This document shows, in pieces, positions 32,603-43,918 of a stretch of DNA of 64,000 nt (the first letter of the stretch is position 1; every line of letters starts with the position of its first letter). The stretch lies in the NCBI GenBank assembly GCA_031216915.1, contig CM062291.1, positions 30,123,023 to 30,187,022 of the forward strand. Direction: 5' to 3'. This stretch comes from Pictodentalium vernedei. Its lineage: Eukaryota; Mollusca; Scaphopoda; Dentaliida; Dentaliidae. Below the pieces are notes generated by a model. It saw only the letters and a list, made by a program, of their open reading frames with translations. It had not been told where the DNA came from and searched no databases. A program made the translations under genes and the position numbers.

Positions 32603-32906
32603 CATGGGCGTAGATACCGGAGGATCTAAGGAGGAGGGGGTCAGCGTCAAAGTTTTATCGGAAAACTTTAGGTTCTATCGAACTTGTTTTCCGAAAATAA
32701 AAATTCATTCCTGCTATTGGAAGACAGAAATATGATTGCTAAGAGCTAGACGCAAGAGACTAATACCTTTCAGACGTCCATATTCAATTTTTATCAAATC
32801 TTTAAGCGGCTACATCATTTTATAAAACCTTACTCTGTTTTGCATTTCTTCATTTTGTCGGAAAATAGTCTTGCTTCACCACCAATAAAAGCCATCTACG
32901 CCACTG
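32603..32906. mobile_element. Short hAT-like element
   Basis: The ends CATGGGCGTAGATACC and GCCATCTACGCCACTG are inverted with a few mismatches. The flanks TCGAAATA and TCGAAAGG match at 6 of 8. A G-rich stretch lies near the left end. Confidence 0.5.
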
Positions 32907-32924
32907 TCGAAAGGTGGCTGTATA

Positions 32925-33135
32925 TTACCCCTTTACCCAACGCAGGCGATATCAAAATTTATTATTTTAAATATCATTTTTTTTTTAAATTTCAAAAAAA
33001 TTCAAAACCATATCATGTGACCCCTCATTGGAACGAGCTCGACGAGCTCGTTCCAAAGAGGGGTCACATGATATGGTCTTGTTGAAAGTTTTTGAAAAAT
33101 AATATTTTTTGCCGATTCGTTGGGTAAAGGGTTAA
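32925..33135 (+). mobile_element. piggyBac-type MITE, CATATCATG subfamily
   Basis: The left end is TTACCCCTTTACCC and the right end GGGTAAAGGGTTAA. The core hairpin arms ATATCATGTGACCCCTC differ at the variable site (A against T). Confidence 0.85.
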
Positions 33136-33330
33136 CCCAATACGTAACACGAATAAAGGAAGACAAATTTAACAAAAAATGTCTCCAACAACTAAAAAAA
33201 TTCATTTTTTGCCTGAAAACTATATGCATAGCTTATTACGCCTCGCTGGAACGAGTTCGTTGAGGTCGTTCCAATGAGAGGTCATAAGCTATATTCTAAG
33301 ACAAAACTTGAAAAAAATTAAAACGGAAGT
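33132..33330 (-). mobile_element. Second MITE abutting the first at one TTAA
   Basis: It begins at the previous element's TTAA (TTAACCCAATACGTAACACG). A decayed core follows (GGAACGAGTTCGTTGAGG and CGTTCCAATGAGAGGTC). The right terminus is not clear. Confidence 0.55.
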
Positions 33331-33469
33331 GTCAATGACACTGTATCTTAACTTGAAAATGTGCTGTGTTTGATGAAAAGGACAATGTTCAATGTTTATG
33401 AAAGAATTATGAAGTACGACAAGAATTGTGATAATTGAGAATACGTTAATTTTTGTTCCTTGTTTGCTA

Positions 33470-35852
33470 CACTGTAAATAATAGTGTTCAAATTTTGAAC
33501 GCGTCATCCTTATGACATGTTCAATATTCTAATACCATGTGTCCAGCCCGGCACGCTAGTGTTCAAATTATTTCTGTTGGTGTCGTAAATTGAACACTGA
33601 TGTCCACATATACACGGTATCGTTAAACACGTTAATATTCATGTGTTCAGTATGTATATACAGTGCAATAATCAATGTGTGGCTGAAAACATGTTAAATA
33701 AACTGTAAAATAAAAAGGTTTAAAATGCCCGTCTACTCCCCCAAATCCCAAAAATGTAACAAATCATCGTGGACTCTTTCGGACGGTTTCGTGCTTTTCC
33801 AGGGTCGAAAATTATCGAGAAAATGTATGTTACGCTTTATTGTTGGTACTAAATTCATATTTAAAACAAAGATCATGCAAAAATACACAAATGTTATTTT
33901 ATTTGTACGCTGGATTTCTTTCTTTGGTCTTTTCTTTTTAGTACAACGAGTTGTAATTGAACACCAGTGTTCAATTACGTGTTCTGGTCTTTGAGCACTG
34001 GTGTTAAGATAATATGGGGGCGCTGCGTTGGTGACCTCTGTCGACATGGAATCAGCATGCGCAGTCGAAGTACCGTATTTCTTGAACCGCTTCCTGGCAG
34101 TCTTGGAGGGAATTTTGATTGTCAATAATCTATTCCAAATATCCAGTTAACATTCGTGAATCAATTTGTGTGAGAATCATTATATTTTAGGTAAATATAA
34201 TATGGGTGCATTTGATGTCGATCGCTCTAAAAAAACTACCCAGGATAACTCTCAGAAGTCATGACTTTGCTGGTTTCACAAGACTTGTTGTCGATTCAAT
34301 TCACGATTAATTTGTAGCCTGTAGTGTAGACCGACAAAAGGCGACATGTACATTTTGAATATTTTTATTATTTTTTTTATTATTACAGTAAACTATATCC
34401 TCTTTATGTATTTGGTGAAAAAAGTGTTTGTCAGTTAACTGTACCGTACATTCAGTAGCTTTTGAATTTCCAACTGTTGATATTTTTGCCCTTCCTAAAT
34501 CACAATTATTGAGTTTTGACAAATGTGGGAAGGAGACCACCCCCCCCCCCCCCCCCCACCACCAGGGATTTTTCTAGGTGTTTTGGGAATCGGCTTGGGG
34601 CCCATGCAATTGGGAAAATAGTCATCTTATTGAACCAAATTGGGAATCCTGTTGACTCTGTAGAGTTCAGAAAAGTGCACATTTCTTCAAAACAGGCATA
34701 TTAAAAATGAAGAAGTTGGTTTCATTATTTTAAATTATGGTTTGATAGTACCTTTGTCAGCATAATAAGGCCTACCTTTGCAGTGAATGTTCATAAATGC
34801 TGTGACAAAGTTGATACTGGGTACCAATCGGGAATTTAATTTTAGAAATTGGGAAAAAATCATGCCCAAACCTTATTGGGAATGGGGCCTATATTTTTGA
34901 CCCTGTCGTCACCCAAAAAAGTCCCTGCCTACATGCACACCTGTTGCCATATTCCTGGTTATAACTGTGTACACTCTAATTGGTTTTTGCTACTGTTTCA
35001 ATGCATGTTTGTTGGTTTGTTTTTCTGTTGAGTGTATTTTATATTTTTCTATAGATCAGTAAATAAACATAATTTGTTATCTTTCTCTAAATAGTGTTTA
35101 TTCAATGATTCAGGTACCACACTGTGCACAATGGTTCCATAGCCTTCAGTATCTTGAATGGGCGGTACACCGTTGGTTTAGGACCATTGTTAAAACAACC
35201 ACACCACAACATTCATTATTCAAAAAAATACTTATAAATTTCAAAAATCAATTCTCTTAATTTTTTTTATTTAATATAAATAATATGTTAATGGTCATCT
35301 TTTGAAACAGTAAATACAGCAAATATAATTATGATATATATGAATTTATTAACGACATATTTATGGTTTGGCTGTTTTAACAATGTAAAATGTATGACTA
35401 ATTTCCTCCATAAGCATACTTTCCCATCTCAGATGTGGAATTTTAACACTAACGTTCAATAAAATAGAACATTAGTGTTCAAAATATCACTCTATTCTTC
35501 ACATTGGGGTTCAAAATTGAACACAGACAATCTTTTTGACGCGTTCTATGTGGTCAATATCTGTTGCATGTGTTCTGAACACATAAAAGCGTTAATATAT
35601 TGAATGCATGATGTGTTCAAAATTGAACATTGGCATACAGGAATTTGAACACCAGTGTTAAATTCTTGAACACTTATTATGCGTTCGAATTTGAACACTA
35701 ACATTACAAATTTGAACACTGGTGTTAAAGAATTTGAACACCAATACATGTTCAAACCTTGAACATTGGTGTTAAGGTTTTGAACACGAGTAACACGTTC
35801 AAAAGCTGTTGCATTTTTGGTGTTCAATTTCTTAACACTATTATTTACAGTG
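33470..35852. mobile_element. CACTA-like element, 2.4 kb, non-coding
   Basis: The termini CACTGTAAATAATAGTGTT and AACACTATTATTTACAGTG are inverted, with TA on both flanks. Subterminal zones hold many GTTCAAATTTTGAACAC-type palindromic motifs (33480-34010 and 35440-35830). The interior is AT-rich and contains an inner hAT-like element (34563-34927). Open frames inside show no transposase motif. Confidence 0.75.
34563..34927. mobile_element. hAT-like element nested in the CACTA-like element
   Basis: The ends CAGGGATTTTTCTAGGTG and CACCCAAAAAAGTCCCTG are inverted. The target duplication is weak. A related fragment lies at 28975-29055. A C run of about 18 bases is just outside the left end. Confidence 0.5.
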
Positions 35853-35879
35853 TATGTTTTCAATAAAAATAATCTGAGG

Positions 35880-36820
35880 TGTAGACTGCACTAAGGAATC
35901 GAGGGGTGGGTTAATATGGCCTTCACAGTCAACCAAAGTTACCAAGTCACAGTGAAATTATTCCAAAACGAGTCATCCTATCAAGTTCATAAATACGGCC
36001 CTGTAGACTGTGCTAAAGGTTTTCGGACTTCGGGCCTGTGTAGACATCACGGTTGACCAAAAGGGGAAGTTATCGTCTAGACATTATACGAGTCGTCCTA
36101 CCAAGTTACAATGAAATCCCTTCATAAATACGACCTGTAGTCTGTGCTAAAGGTATTCGGGTTTTGGGCTCGGGTAGACATCATGTTTGAACGATCGTTA
36201 TCAAAAGGGGACGTTCACATCTAAACATTATATGGAGTCATCCTACCATGTTACAATAATATCCCTTCATAACTGTGCTATTGACTGTGCTAAAGGTTTT
36301 CGGGCGTTCGCCCCCTGCAACCGTCACCGTTGACCGATCGCGACCAAAGGGGCCGTTCTCATCTAGACATTATATGGAGTCATCCTTCCAAGTGACAATA
36401 AAATCCATCCATAAATTCGACCTGTAGACTGTGCTAAAGGTTTTCGGGTTTTTGGGCTCGGGCAGCCGACATGGTAGACAGATCACGACCACTTGGGGAA
36501 GTTCTCATCTAGACATCATATGGAGTCAGCCTACCAAGTTACAATGAAATCCCTCCATATTAAATATGAGCTGTATGCTATGCTAAAAGTTTTTGGGTTT
36601 TGGGCAGCCGTCACGGTTGACAGATCATGACTAAAAGGGGACGTTCTCATCTAGACATCTAGACATTATACAGAGTCATCCTACCAGGTTACAAAGAAAT
36701 CCATTCATAAATACGACCTGCAGACTGTGCTAAAGGTTTTCGGGTTTTGGGCTCGGGCAGCCATCACGGTTTGCCGATCGTGACCAAAAGGAGACGTTTT
36801 CATCTAGAATTGATCTCACA
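35880..36820 (+). repeat. Degenerate tandem array, units about 120-150 bp
   Basis: GTAGACTGTGCTAAAGGTTT, or variants of it, recurs seven times (near 35884, 36003, 36130, 36283, 36425, 36570 and 36720). CATCTAGACATTATA and GAGTCATCCTACCAAG recur between. No coding frame is preserved. Confidence 0.88.
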
Positions 36821-36944
36821 CCTGCATATGAACGAGAATTACGGGGTGTGTGTATCCCGTGATAAAGGAAAATGTGAACAGACTCACAGACTCACAGACT
36901 TTCGAACGCATGAAGTTAAGCTGAAAATGAATGGTTATTTTTGT

Positions 36945-36989
36945 GGACACAATTGGGCACATATTGCCGTTACGTTAGTAAATAGTTAA
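36945..36989 (-). mobile_element. piggyBac-type MITE end fragment
   Basis: CATATTGCCGTTACGTTAG then TAAATAGTTAA resembles the family-1 terminus. No core or other end is present. Confidence 0.35.
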
Positions 36990-37078
36990 CAGTTTATGTT
37001 TAGTGTCCATTAAATACAAAAAACGGTTCCAACTGCAGTGATAAAACTCTGTGGCTTTGCAGCGTCTTTTTGCTTCAA

Positions 37079-37312
37079 GGGGCCAATACTATAAAACTTG
37101 TACAATTGTATTTTCTAGAATTGTATTTTCTAGTTATGACTTTAAATGGGTTGAATTAAACCATTAGCATTTTCAAAGATGTGGCAATTTGCCAGTTGGC
37201 AAATTCCCATACCTTTTAAAACACTAATATTTCATTTTAGTCAGTTATATAAATAGGTAGAAAATACAACTCCAGAAAATACAATTGTAAGAGTTTTATA
37301 GTATTGGCTCCA
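37079..37312. mobile_element. TIR element of unknown class, 234 bp
   Basis: Inverted ends of about 50 bp start GGGCCAATACTATAAAACT and end AGTTTTATAGTATTGGCTC, both containing ACAATTGTATTTTCTNG. The target duplication is unclear. Confidence 0.7.
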
Positions 37313-37433
37313 GGAGACATTAGATTGACGTTTCAGACTTATTTTTCGCTAAGTGGGTGAGAAACTTCACCGGCGTATTACAGCATACCAAGTTTTTAGT
37401 TCGCCACTCAGGAGAGGAACCATGACTGCACGC

Positions 37434-37465
37434 CCGACCGACCGACCGACCGACCGACCGACCGC
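37434..37465 (+). repeat. (CCGA)n microsatellite
   Basis: About eight CCGA units. A (CCTG)n run of five to six units follows at 37566-37590. Confidence 0.95.
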
Positions 37466-37635
37466 CCGAATGCCCACACGTACGCACACATGCACACACG
37501 AAGACCGAAAAAACCCGAAGACCGAACACTCGAAGACCGAAATATCGCCCCCACACCACCAGCGTGTCTGCCTGCCTGCCTGCCTGCCTGTCAAGAGAAA
37601 AACAACTCTATCAATCTCAGACTTCAATGGCTTAT

Positions 37636-38027
37636 GTTATATATATTATATTTATTTGTTTATTGGTGTTTAAGGTCACATACTTATGCACAATGGCTAA
37701 TCATGACTGTTACAGTTTTACGGGTGGAGGAAGCCGGAGTACCCTGGAGTACCCGGAAAGAACCACTGAACATCGACGAGCAGCTGTCAGCTCCTCAACA
37801 TTCTAACTCTGTTCAAGCACCGCTCAAGCAGGATTACAGCGGTTGAAGATATGTGAACCATCGATGTGCAGTACGTCTTAATACACGGCGTCATCGTGCC
37901 CCCATGTAGGCAACCGGGATAAAGTGCCTTGCTCAAGGACACAAAGCAGGTCGTCTCGGATGGGGATCGAACTCGGGACCTCTAGCATAGAAGTCCAACA
38001 GTCTACCACTGAGCCACCGTGCTCCCA
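37636..38027 (-). mobile_element. Full-length SINE (head type 2, tail A)
   Basis: Head type 2 on the minus strand (GGGAGCACGGTGGCTCAG, B-box GAGTTCGATCC). A perfect 12-bp TCAATGGCTTAT lies at 37624-37635 and 38028-38039. A GAGTACC-containing stretch of the body is duplicated. The copy is 392 bp. Confidence 0.93.
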
Positions 38028-38339
38028 TCAATGGCTTATAAGGAACATTATTAAGAGTGTGGTGGTGATATTACATATGTATAAAGAAAATGATATGGTT
38101 ACCAATTATTCACACAGATGTTATGAAGATGCTGCAAAATGCGTTCAGGTCAGCAATACTAAATAAACATAGAAAAAATACAAAGAAAATAAAAAGAAAC
38201 TGCTGAGATGCATGAGAGATGGAAAAGTGATTTATCAGCAGACATTTTGATATTAGTCATGGGTAAACGCCAACATGTCTTAATGTTTTACCCTTTCAGA
38301 CCAGATATTCCTTCGCATAGAAGCGAACGATTTTCACGT

Positions 38340-38452
38340 CGTGGCTGACAATGTTCGTAATTGTAAGAGATATACAGAAAAGTTAGGGGACCTTAATTTA
38401 ACACTAAGGGAATGTGAATTTCATATAAAAACTGAAATTTCGAAATGGTAGC
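38340..38452 (+). pseudogene. Repeat-derived peptide relic (MADN-KRF), copy 2
   Basis: Reads VADNVRNCKRYTEKL then ECEFHIKTEISKW and a stop. The start codon has become GTG. It is aligned in frame with the copies at 28693 and 62912. Confidence 0.4.
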
Positions 38453-38482
38453 GACGTTGTATCATTGATGTGCGCATCTGTT

Positions 38483-38734
38483 TTAACCCTTTACCCAACG
38501 TAACGGCCAAAACCGGCCAGCGCTATTCACAAAAATCGCTAAGTAATTTTTATTATTTTTTCATTTTTTGTCTCAAAAACATAGGTTATGACCCCTCTTT
38601 GGAACGAGCTCGTCGAGCTCGTTCCAAAGAGGGGTCATAACCTATGTTTTTGAGATAAAAAATGAAAAAAAAATAGTTATTCAAGAATTTTGTTTGCAAG
38701 TGTCGTCTACTTTTCATGTTAGGTAAAGGGTTAA
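38483..38734 (+). mobile_element. piggyBac-type MITE, family 1
   Basis: TTAA at both ends and 252 bp long. The core palindrome is intact, with the T allele on both arms (CCTCTTTGG/CCAAAGAGG). Confidence 0.95.
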
Positions 38735-38994
38735 CCAATTTAAACATCAGAAACGGCGCTTTCACCATCCCTTGATGTTCTGTAGCCTTTTTCTTTTCAT
38801 TATGTCAGCGGTTTGCGCATCTTGACATATAAAACAGACACCCATTAATATAACTATCTAGGAGGCAAGATTTGCTAACACCTGTCCCGGGAAGAATAAA
38901 AACGTGCGAAGTACTGTAAAACGCATTCGCTAAACAATGAGCCCAGGTGGACAGTTATTTAGTTGCGTCTAATTAGCTTCTCAAAAAAGCCAAT

Positions 38995-39084
38995 CGTTCT
39001 TTTTGTAACTTTTAATAAACGGAAACTACAGACAGCTCTGAGAGCTGTCTGTTGTTTTCGTTTATTAAAAGTAACAAAAGGAAA
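38995..39084. repeat. Palindrome, arms about 40 bp
   Basis: Arms TTACTTTTAATAAACG-type with inner ACAGACAGCTCT and complement, nearly perfect. Confidence 0.88.
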
Positions 39085-39167
39085 CTTCGCTTTATTTTCT
39101 ACTGTTGTTATAAGTGTTATCTCAACAATTACGTGCTTCTTAATAAGCTTTTTTCGAAACTGCCATC

Positions 39168-39744
39168 TTGGCTTTTAATCTATGCAAGGTCAAAGATCGT
39201 GGGGTGTAAACAAAGCGATTTCCATGTTCGCTGCGCTGAGTTCGGTGCGCGCCAAGACAACTAGATTTGTGAAATATTAAGTTTAAATTCGGAGAACCGA
39301 TGTCGTCATTTGAATTAACTGAAGGGGCAACCTTAGACGACTTTAAACGATGAGATACCACATGTTTAAAGATTTTTTTTTACGGAGGAGAGGACCTGTT
39401 TTGAATGGAAACAAGGGAACACTCGTTGCACGCAGATTCTCGGCTTGGGGAATCCCCAGAAGTTGTCGAAACAGCGCCGACGGCCAGAGAACCATGACAC
39501 GGCATGCATTCAAACACCATTTAAGTCGAAAGGAACTCAATTCGAAATAATAAAAGTTCTCATACAGTATTGCCACTGTCTTAACCAAATGGTAACCTTG
39601 GCTAAATGTTTTTTTCTGAATTCACACTAATGAACGTAATGGGGTCCGAAGCACTTCACCTGCTCTTTTCTCACATTGCTTACAACGTGTTTTCTTGAAA
39701 TGTTTACACCTCGCGACCTGTAACCTTGCATAGATTAAAAGCCA
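39168..39744. mobile_element. TIR element, class unknown
   Basis: Inverted ends TTGGCTTTTAATCTATGC and GCATAGATTAAAAGCCAA continue to GGTGTAAAC/GTTTACACC over about 44 bp, with roughly 80% matching. The interior has no recognisable coding. Confidence 0.7.
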
Positions 39745-39829
39745 AAATTTCAGGGGAGATAACTACCCATCTGTACTACCAAAGACCTGAGAGTGATAGG
39801 ATGAAACTGATCCCAATTGCACAAGTGCA

Positions 39830-40051
39830 AAGAGCACGGTGGCGCTGTGTACTAAGGCGTACTGCAAGTCGATGGTGGCCTTGCTTTCAATCGCTGTTAA
39901 CTCTTCTTGTGCAAAGTTAGTATTTTGGAGGGTCTGATGGTTGCCGCCACTGCTCGGTGGTCTCTCCGGTTACTTCTGCTTCCTCCACTCGCAGAACTGC
40001 CCGACAAGATGAGACCCCTGGCTGTTGAAAGTGGCGTTACACCCCAATAAT
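39830..40051 (+). mobile_element. 5'-truncated SINE (tail B)
   Basis: The body starts at GAGCACGGTGGCGCTGTG and ends with tail B (CTGCCCGACAAGATGAGACC, TTACACCCCAATAATC). The head is missing. Confidence 0.8.
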
Positions 40052-40089
40052 CAAAGAAACAAACGCGCAACCTATAACACCGTTTTCAT

Positions 40090-40340
40090 TTAACCCTTTA
40101 CCTAACGTAAAGGCCAAAACCGGCCAGCGCTATTCTCAAAAATCGCCAATTAATTTTCATTATTTTTTCATTTTTTGTCTCAAAAACATAGGTTATGACC
40201 CCTCGTTGAAACGAGCTCGACGAGCTCGTTCCAGCGAGGGGTCATAACCTATGTTTTTGAGACAAAAAATGAAAAAAATTAGTTATTCAAGAATTATTTT
40301 TGCAAGTGTCGTCTGCTTATCAGGTTAGGTAAAGGGTTAA
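40090..40340 (+). mobile_element. piggyBac-type MITE, family 1
   Basis: TTAA at both ends, 251 bp. The core carries the G allele on both arms, with mismatches next to it (GTTGAAACG against CGTTCCAGC). Confidence 0.93.
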
Positions 40341-40667
40341 GAAAACTGATTCTGATGTGGTTATTTAATTCTATGGTTAATTTGTCAGCCATTTTATTTA
40401 AGTGTCGTTATTGACGTGTTGTTCGTTATTACATTCATTGTGTCTAATGTTCCGTATCTCATTTGTTATGCTCTTTTTGATGCGTTTGAAGATTTGCCCG
40501 TGTCATTTGGGAACGAAATTGAACATCACGCAAACATTATTCAGAAAGACTCATCTCGCAGCCAATGAATAAATGAAAACTTTTTTTTTTGAAAACCACA
40601 TGACGTGTAGTTTGCTTAAACAGGGCACGATATGCATGCTTCAGGTAAGAATCATGCGATTAACCCA

Positions 40668-40914
40668 TTAACCCTTTACCTAACATGAAAAGCAGACGAC
40701 ACTTGCATACAATATTCTTGAATAACTAATTTGTTTCAGTTTTTGTGTCAAAAACATAGGTTATGACCCCTCTTTGGAACGAGCTCGACGAGCTAGTTCC
40801 AAAGAGGGGTCATAACCTATGTTTTGGAGACAAAAATGAAAATATAATGAAAATTAATTGGCGATTTTTGCGAATAGCGCTGGTCGGTTTTGGCCGTTAC
40901 GTTGGGTAAAGAAA
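40668..40914 (-). mobile_element. piggyBac-type MITE, family 1
   Basis: The left TTAA is intact and the right end (GGGTAAAGAAAA) is eroded. The core carries the T allele on both arms. Confidence 0.9.
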
Positions 40915-41574
40915 ATCGCTAAATTACATACGCCCAACAATGTGTACAGAAATGGCCCAATTATTTCGTTCAACCGTCTACAAACATAGCTCACGTAACA
41001 CAACCATCCCAACGCACCTGACACCATCCCACCATCATGACCATCACAGGGCAATGCTGAGTTTCTCCCTATAAGGGACGACACCAACTTTATGTTTTAG
41101 GCACGCCGTGTGACGTGGTTATTTCGCGATGGGCAGTCAACCATGTTTCAGATCAATCGAACAGTTTGAGCCTAAAATATTTTTTTGTGAAACGTGTCTA
41201 TAAATGTGTCCATATCAAACAACAGAATGACCTCTATAAAATGGGGTGGAGATGGGGCAGGTCAAGTGGAAGTGGCGTTTTTGTGCACTGGCGGGCTTAC
41301 CTTCTATTTTTGACCGGTTTATCATTGGACGAATGGCTACCTGAAGAGGCTCAAACAATATATAGTTCTGGTTTAAGGCAGAAATATCAAATTCAGAGAC
41401 TTGTAGTCGTCTAATGTCATGTTTATGAAATGACCAATTATGCCATTGCCGGTGCAAATTTTACTGTCATTCTCTGATAAAATGCCGTGGCATAAGTAAA
41501 AGTGTCTTTGTCCCATTGAGAAAAGATTTTTTCTTTGAGCCTATTTACTCACAGTATACAGAACTAATGGCCCC
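40915..41574. other. Intergenic, no gene seen
   Basis: A 99-codon frame at 41115-41414 has no recognisable motif, and the opposite strand is also open there. Confidence 0.35.
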
Positions 41575-41775
41575 TGGAACGGGGGAAGCAAGGGGCAGCT
41601 GCACCCTTGCCTTGACGCTAGGGGGCAGCGCGTGACATTTTTCGCCAGTGCACTAGTGAAAAAGACTATACTTTCCAAGAACTGGAACTGAGAAACTCTC
41701 GAGTATTCGTTTCTAATGTATTAGGTGTGTCAATGGCAAGGTTATGTGTGTCTGTCAGGTATAATGACGGAGGCT
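41575..41775 (+). repeat. Dispersed repeat pair, copy 1
   Basis: Shares CAAGAACTGGAACTGAGAAA, TCGAGTATTCGTTTCTAA and GGTATAATGACGGAG-type segments with 43195-43410. No ends defined. Confidence 0.65.
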
Positions 41776-41838
41776 AGTTGATACTCACCAAATGAAGAAG
41801 CTATACAATCGGCGGGGTGATTTCTAAAGCTTTATAAC

Positions 41839-41913
41839 GTTCCTTGAGTGGAACAAGGTACTATCTGCAATGCTTTAGCATTGCAGATGGCATCTTGTTC
41901 CTCTCAAGGGACG
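41839..41913. repeat. Hairpin, CTGCAATGCTTT family
   Basis: Arms CCTTGAGTGGAACAAGG and ATCTGCAATGCT pair with the right side. Relatives lie at 51908-51950 and, as inverted flanks, at 52813/53445. Confidence 0.85.
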
Positions 41914-42072
41914 ATATGTGTATAAAATGCCAGTATTATTAAGTATCACATTACAATTTTATGATACATTGTAAACTCTCGATCTTAACTCACTCCCGAA
42001 GCCGAGAGCCCTTTTTGATACACTGCCCCCTTTTCCCTCGAATGCTTCCGGGATCCTTGCACAGAACTGAGT

Positions 42073-42477
42073 CAAGGTGGAGAAAACCGGAGTACCCGGA
42101 AAGAACCACTCAGCAGCGACGAGCTGTCAGACTTCCCAGCTTACTAACTCCACACAAGCAGAGTTAGCAGCGGTTAACCCTTTGAACCCTCGCAATGGGA
42201 ATGGTATCACTTTGTGAACACTTACAGTGAGATAGGTCAGTCCAATATCAATATACAGGGAAGATAAAATAATAACTGCAGTCTGCAGCCGTCTAACTGC
42301 AGACTGCGGTTATTATTTTATCAACAATGACCCGTGTGTAGATCTCTTATAATGAGAATGGGACGAAATTATGCCTTGGGCCGAAAAACCGGTCTTACGC
42401 GTTCAAGGGGTTAAAGGTGGGTCCCCTATCGACATGTAGTACGCTTTAGAACATAGCGTCACCGCACCCCCACGTGG
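42073..42477 (-). mobile_element. SINE fragment split by a MITE
   Basis: The body runs from GGTGGAGAAAACCGGAGTAC to CACACAAGCAGAGTTAGCAG, then resumes after the MITE to CGCACCCCCACGTGG. Both ends are missing. It is interrupted exactly at a TTAA made by one substitution in GGTTGAAG. Confidence 0.88.
42174..42414. mobile_element. piggyBac-type MITE inside a SINE
   Basis: TTAA at both ends with CCCTTTGAACCC at the left and GTTCAAGGGG at the right. The core hairpin has arms AAAATAATAACTGCAGTCTGC-like and complement. Removing it with one TTAA restores SINE sequence. Confidence 0.95.
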
Positions 42478-42544
42478 TTAGTTGATTTTCGCAAAGAGCA
42501 CTGGCTACATATGGCTGTTACGGATGATAAATAATTAAAGCTCC

Positions 42545-42787
42545 TTAACCCTTTACCTAACATGAAAAGCAGACGACACATGCAAACAAAATCTTGAGTA
42601 ACAAACCTTTTGACTCAAAAACATAGGTTATGACCCCTCATTGGAACGAGCTCGACAAGCTCGTTCCAAAGAGGGGTCATATCCCATGTTTTTGAGACAA
42701 AAAATGAAAAAAAAGAATGAACATAAGTTGGCGATTTTTATGAATAGCGCTGGCCAGTTTTGGCCGTTAGGTTGGGTAAAGGGTTAA
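42545..42787 (-). mobile_element. piggyBac-type MITE, family 1
   Basis: TTAA at both ends, 243 bp. The core arms differ at the variable site (A on the left, T on the right). Confidence 0.93.
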
Positions 42788-43194
42788 AAGCCCTTATTTT
42801 TCACGGTCACTATGTGTTCTAGTCCGCCAGCATTTCCGTAGCTGTGATGGGGGCAAACGATTTTGTATTGAAGAGTTCAGAAACATCTGTTCTGTACTCA
42901 ACGTTAAGCATCGAGTATTGATTCAAATGAGAATTTCTTCGTGACGGGTTATCGACGATTTCTTCACATTCTTTCAAAACTTCAATATTCGTGTAGTATT
43001 TGTAGATATTGGAGGAGGATTGGATCAACTATATTGGAAAACTTATTAGTTACGGTAAAGTGAACAGACAGCAAAATATATCCAACTGAATGAATTTCAA
43101 AACTGTGAAATAGAGACACAACTTCCTTAGTTGAGAAAACAGTGGTTAATGTTATCAGTTATTCGTATACAGTTCTGGTTGTATGAAAATGATG
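42788..43194. other. Intergenic, no gene seen
   Basis: No supported feature. Confidence 0.4.
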
Positions 43195-43410
43195 GCTTCG
43201 GAAGCTGGCGCAGCTGACCCCACCCCCACCCCACCACACCCCACACCCCTTGTCCCCAACGCGTGCCCTTTTTCTCCAGAAGTGCACCAGTGGCAAGTCT
43301 TTGGTTTTCGAGAACTGTAACTGAGAAACTATCGAGTTTTCGATTCTAACGTACTTTTCATGTGCCAATGGCAATGGGGGGAGGGGCGGTATAATGACGC
43401 AGTTTGGTAG
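43195..43410 (+). repeat. Dispersed repeat pair, copy 2
   Basis: GAGAACTGTAACTGAGAAACT, TCGAGTTTTCGATTCTAA and GGTATAATGACGCAG correspond to the copy at 41575. A C-rich CCCCACCCC tract lies near the left. Confidence 0.65.
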
Positions 43411-43449
43411 GGACTAAAGTCATTAAACTCGGGAATAATCAGGTTTATA

Positions 43450-43824
43450 GGGCGCGCGGTGGCTCAGTGGTAGACTGTTGGACTTCTATGCTGGAGGTCC
43501 CGAGTTCGATCCCCGTCCGGGACGGCCCGTATTGTGTCCTTGGGCAAGGCACTTTATCCCGGTTGCCTACATGGGGGCACGATGACGCCGTGTACTAAGG
43601 CGTACTACATGTCGATGGTGCACATGTCTTCAACCGCTGTAACCCTGCTTGAGCGGAGCTTGAACAGAGTTAGAATATTGAGGAGCAGGCAGTTGCTCGT
43701 CGATGCTCGGTGGTTCTCTCCGGGTAATCCGGCTCCCTCCACCCGTAAAACTGCCACGTCACGATTAGCCATTGTGCATAAGTATGTGACCTTAAACACC
43801 AATAAATAAATAAATAAATAAATA
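43450..43824 (+). mobile_element. Full-length SINE (head type 2, tail A)
   Basis: GGGCGCGCGGTGGCTCAG with B-box GAGTTCGATCC begins it. A perfect 13-bp AATCAGGTTTATA lies at 43437-43449 and 43825-43837. It is 375 bp with an intact (ATAA)n tail, and is one of the best-preserved copies. Confidence 0.95.
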
Positions 43825-43918
43825 AATCAGGTTTATATCCCCTCCCCTCCATTGGTCATCTTAGTGACGCCCCTGTTTAATCCTACAGCCCAACTGGTCT
43901 TTCGAATTAAATTATTAT

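Noticed and set aside
33733-34125. 130-codon minus-strand frame as a transposase fragment
   Set aside because: No catalytic or DNA-binding motif is visible, and part of it overlaps subterminal repeats.
34047-34147. Short open frame MESACAVEVPYFL as a first exon
   Set aside because: It lies inside the CACTA-like element, is 33 codons long, and has no supported splice partner.
38580-38650. Rho-independent terminators at the strong hairpins
   Set aside because: The hairpins are palindromic MITE cores in a eukaryotic context with no adjacent genes.
43450-43525. True tRNA genes at the GGTGGCTCAG and GGCCGAGTGG sites
   Set aside because: They have A and B boxes but no paired acceptor stem, and lead directly into SINE bodies or inverted copies.
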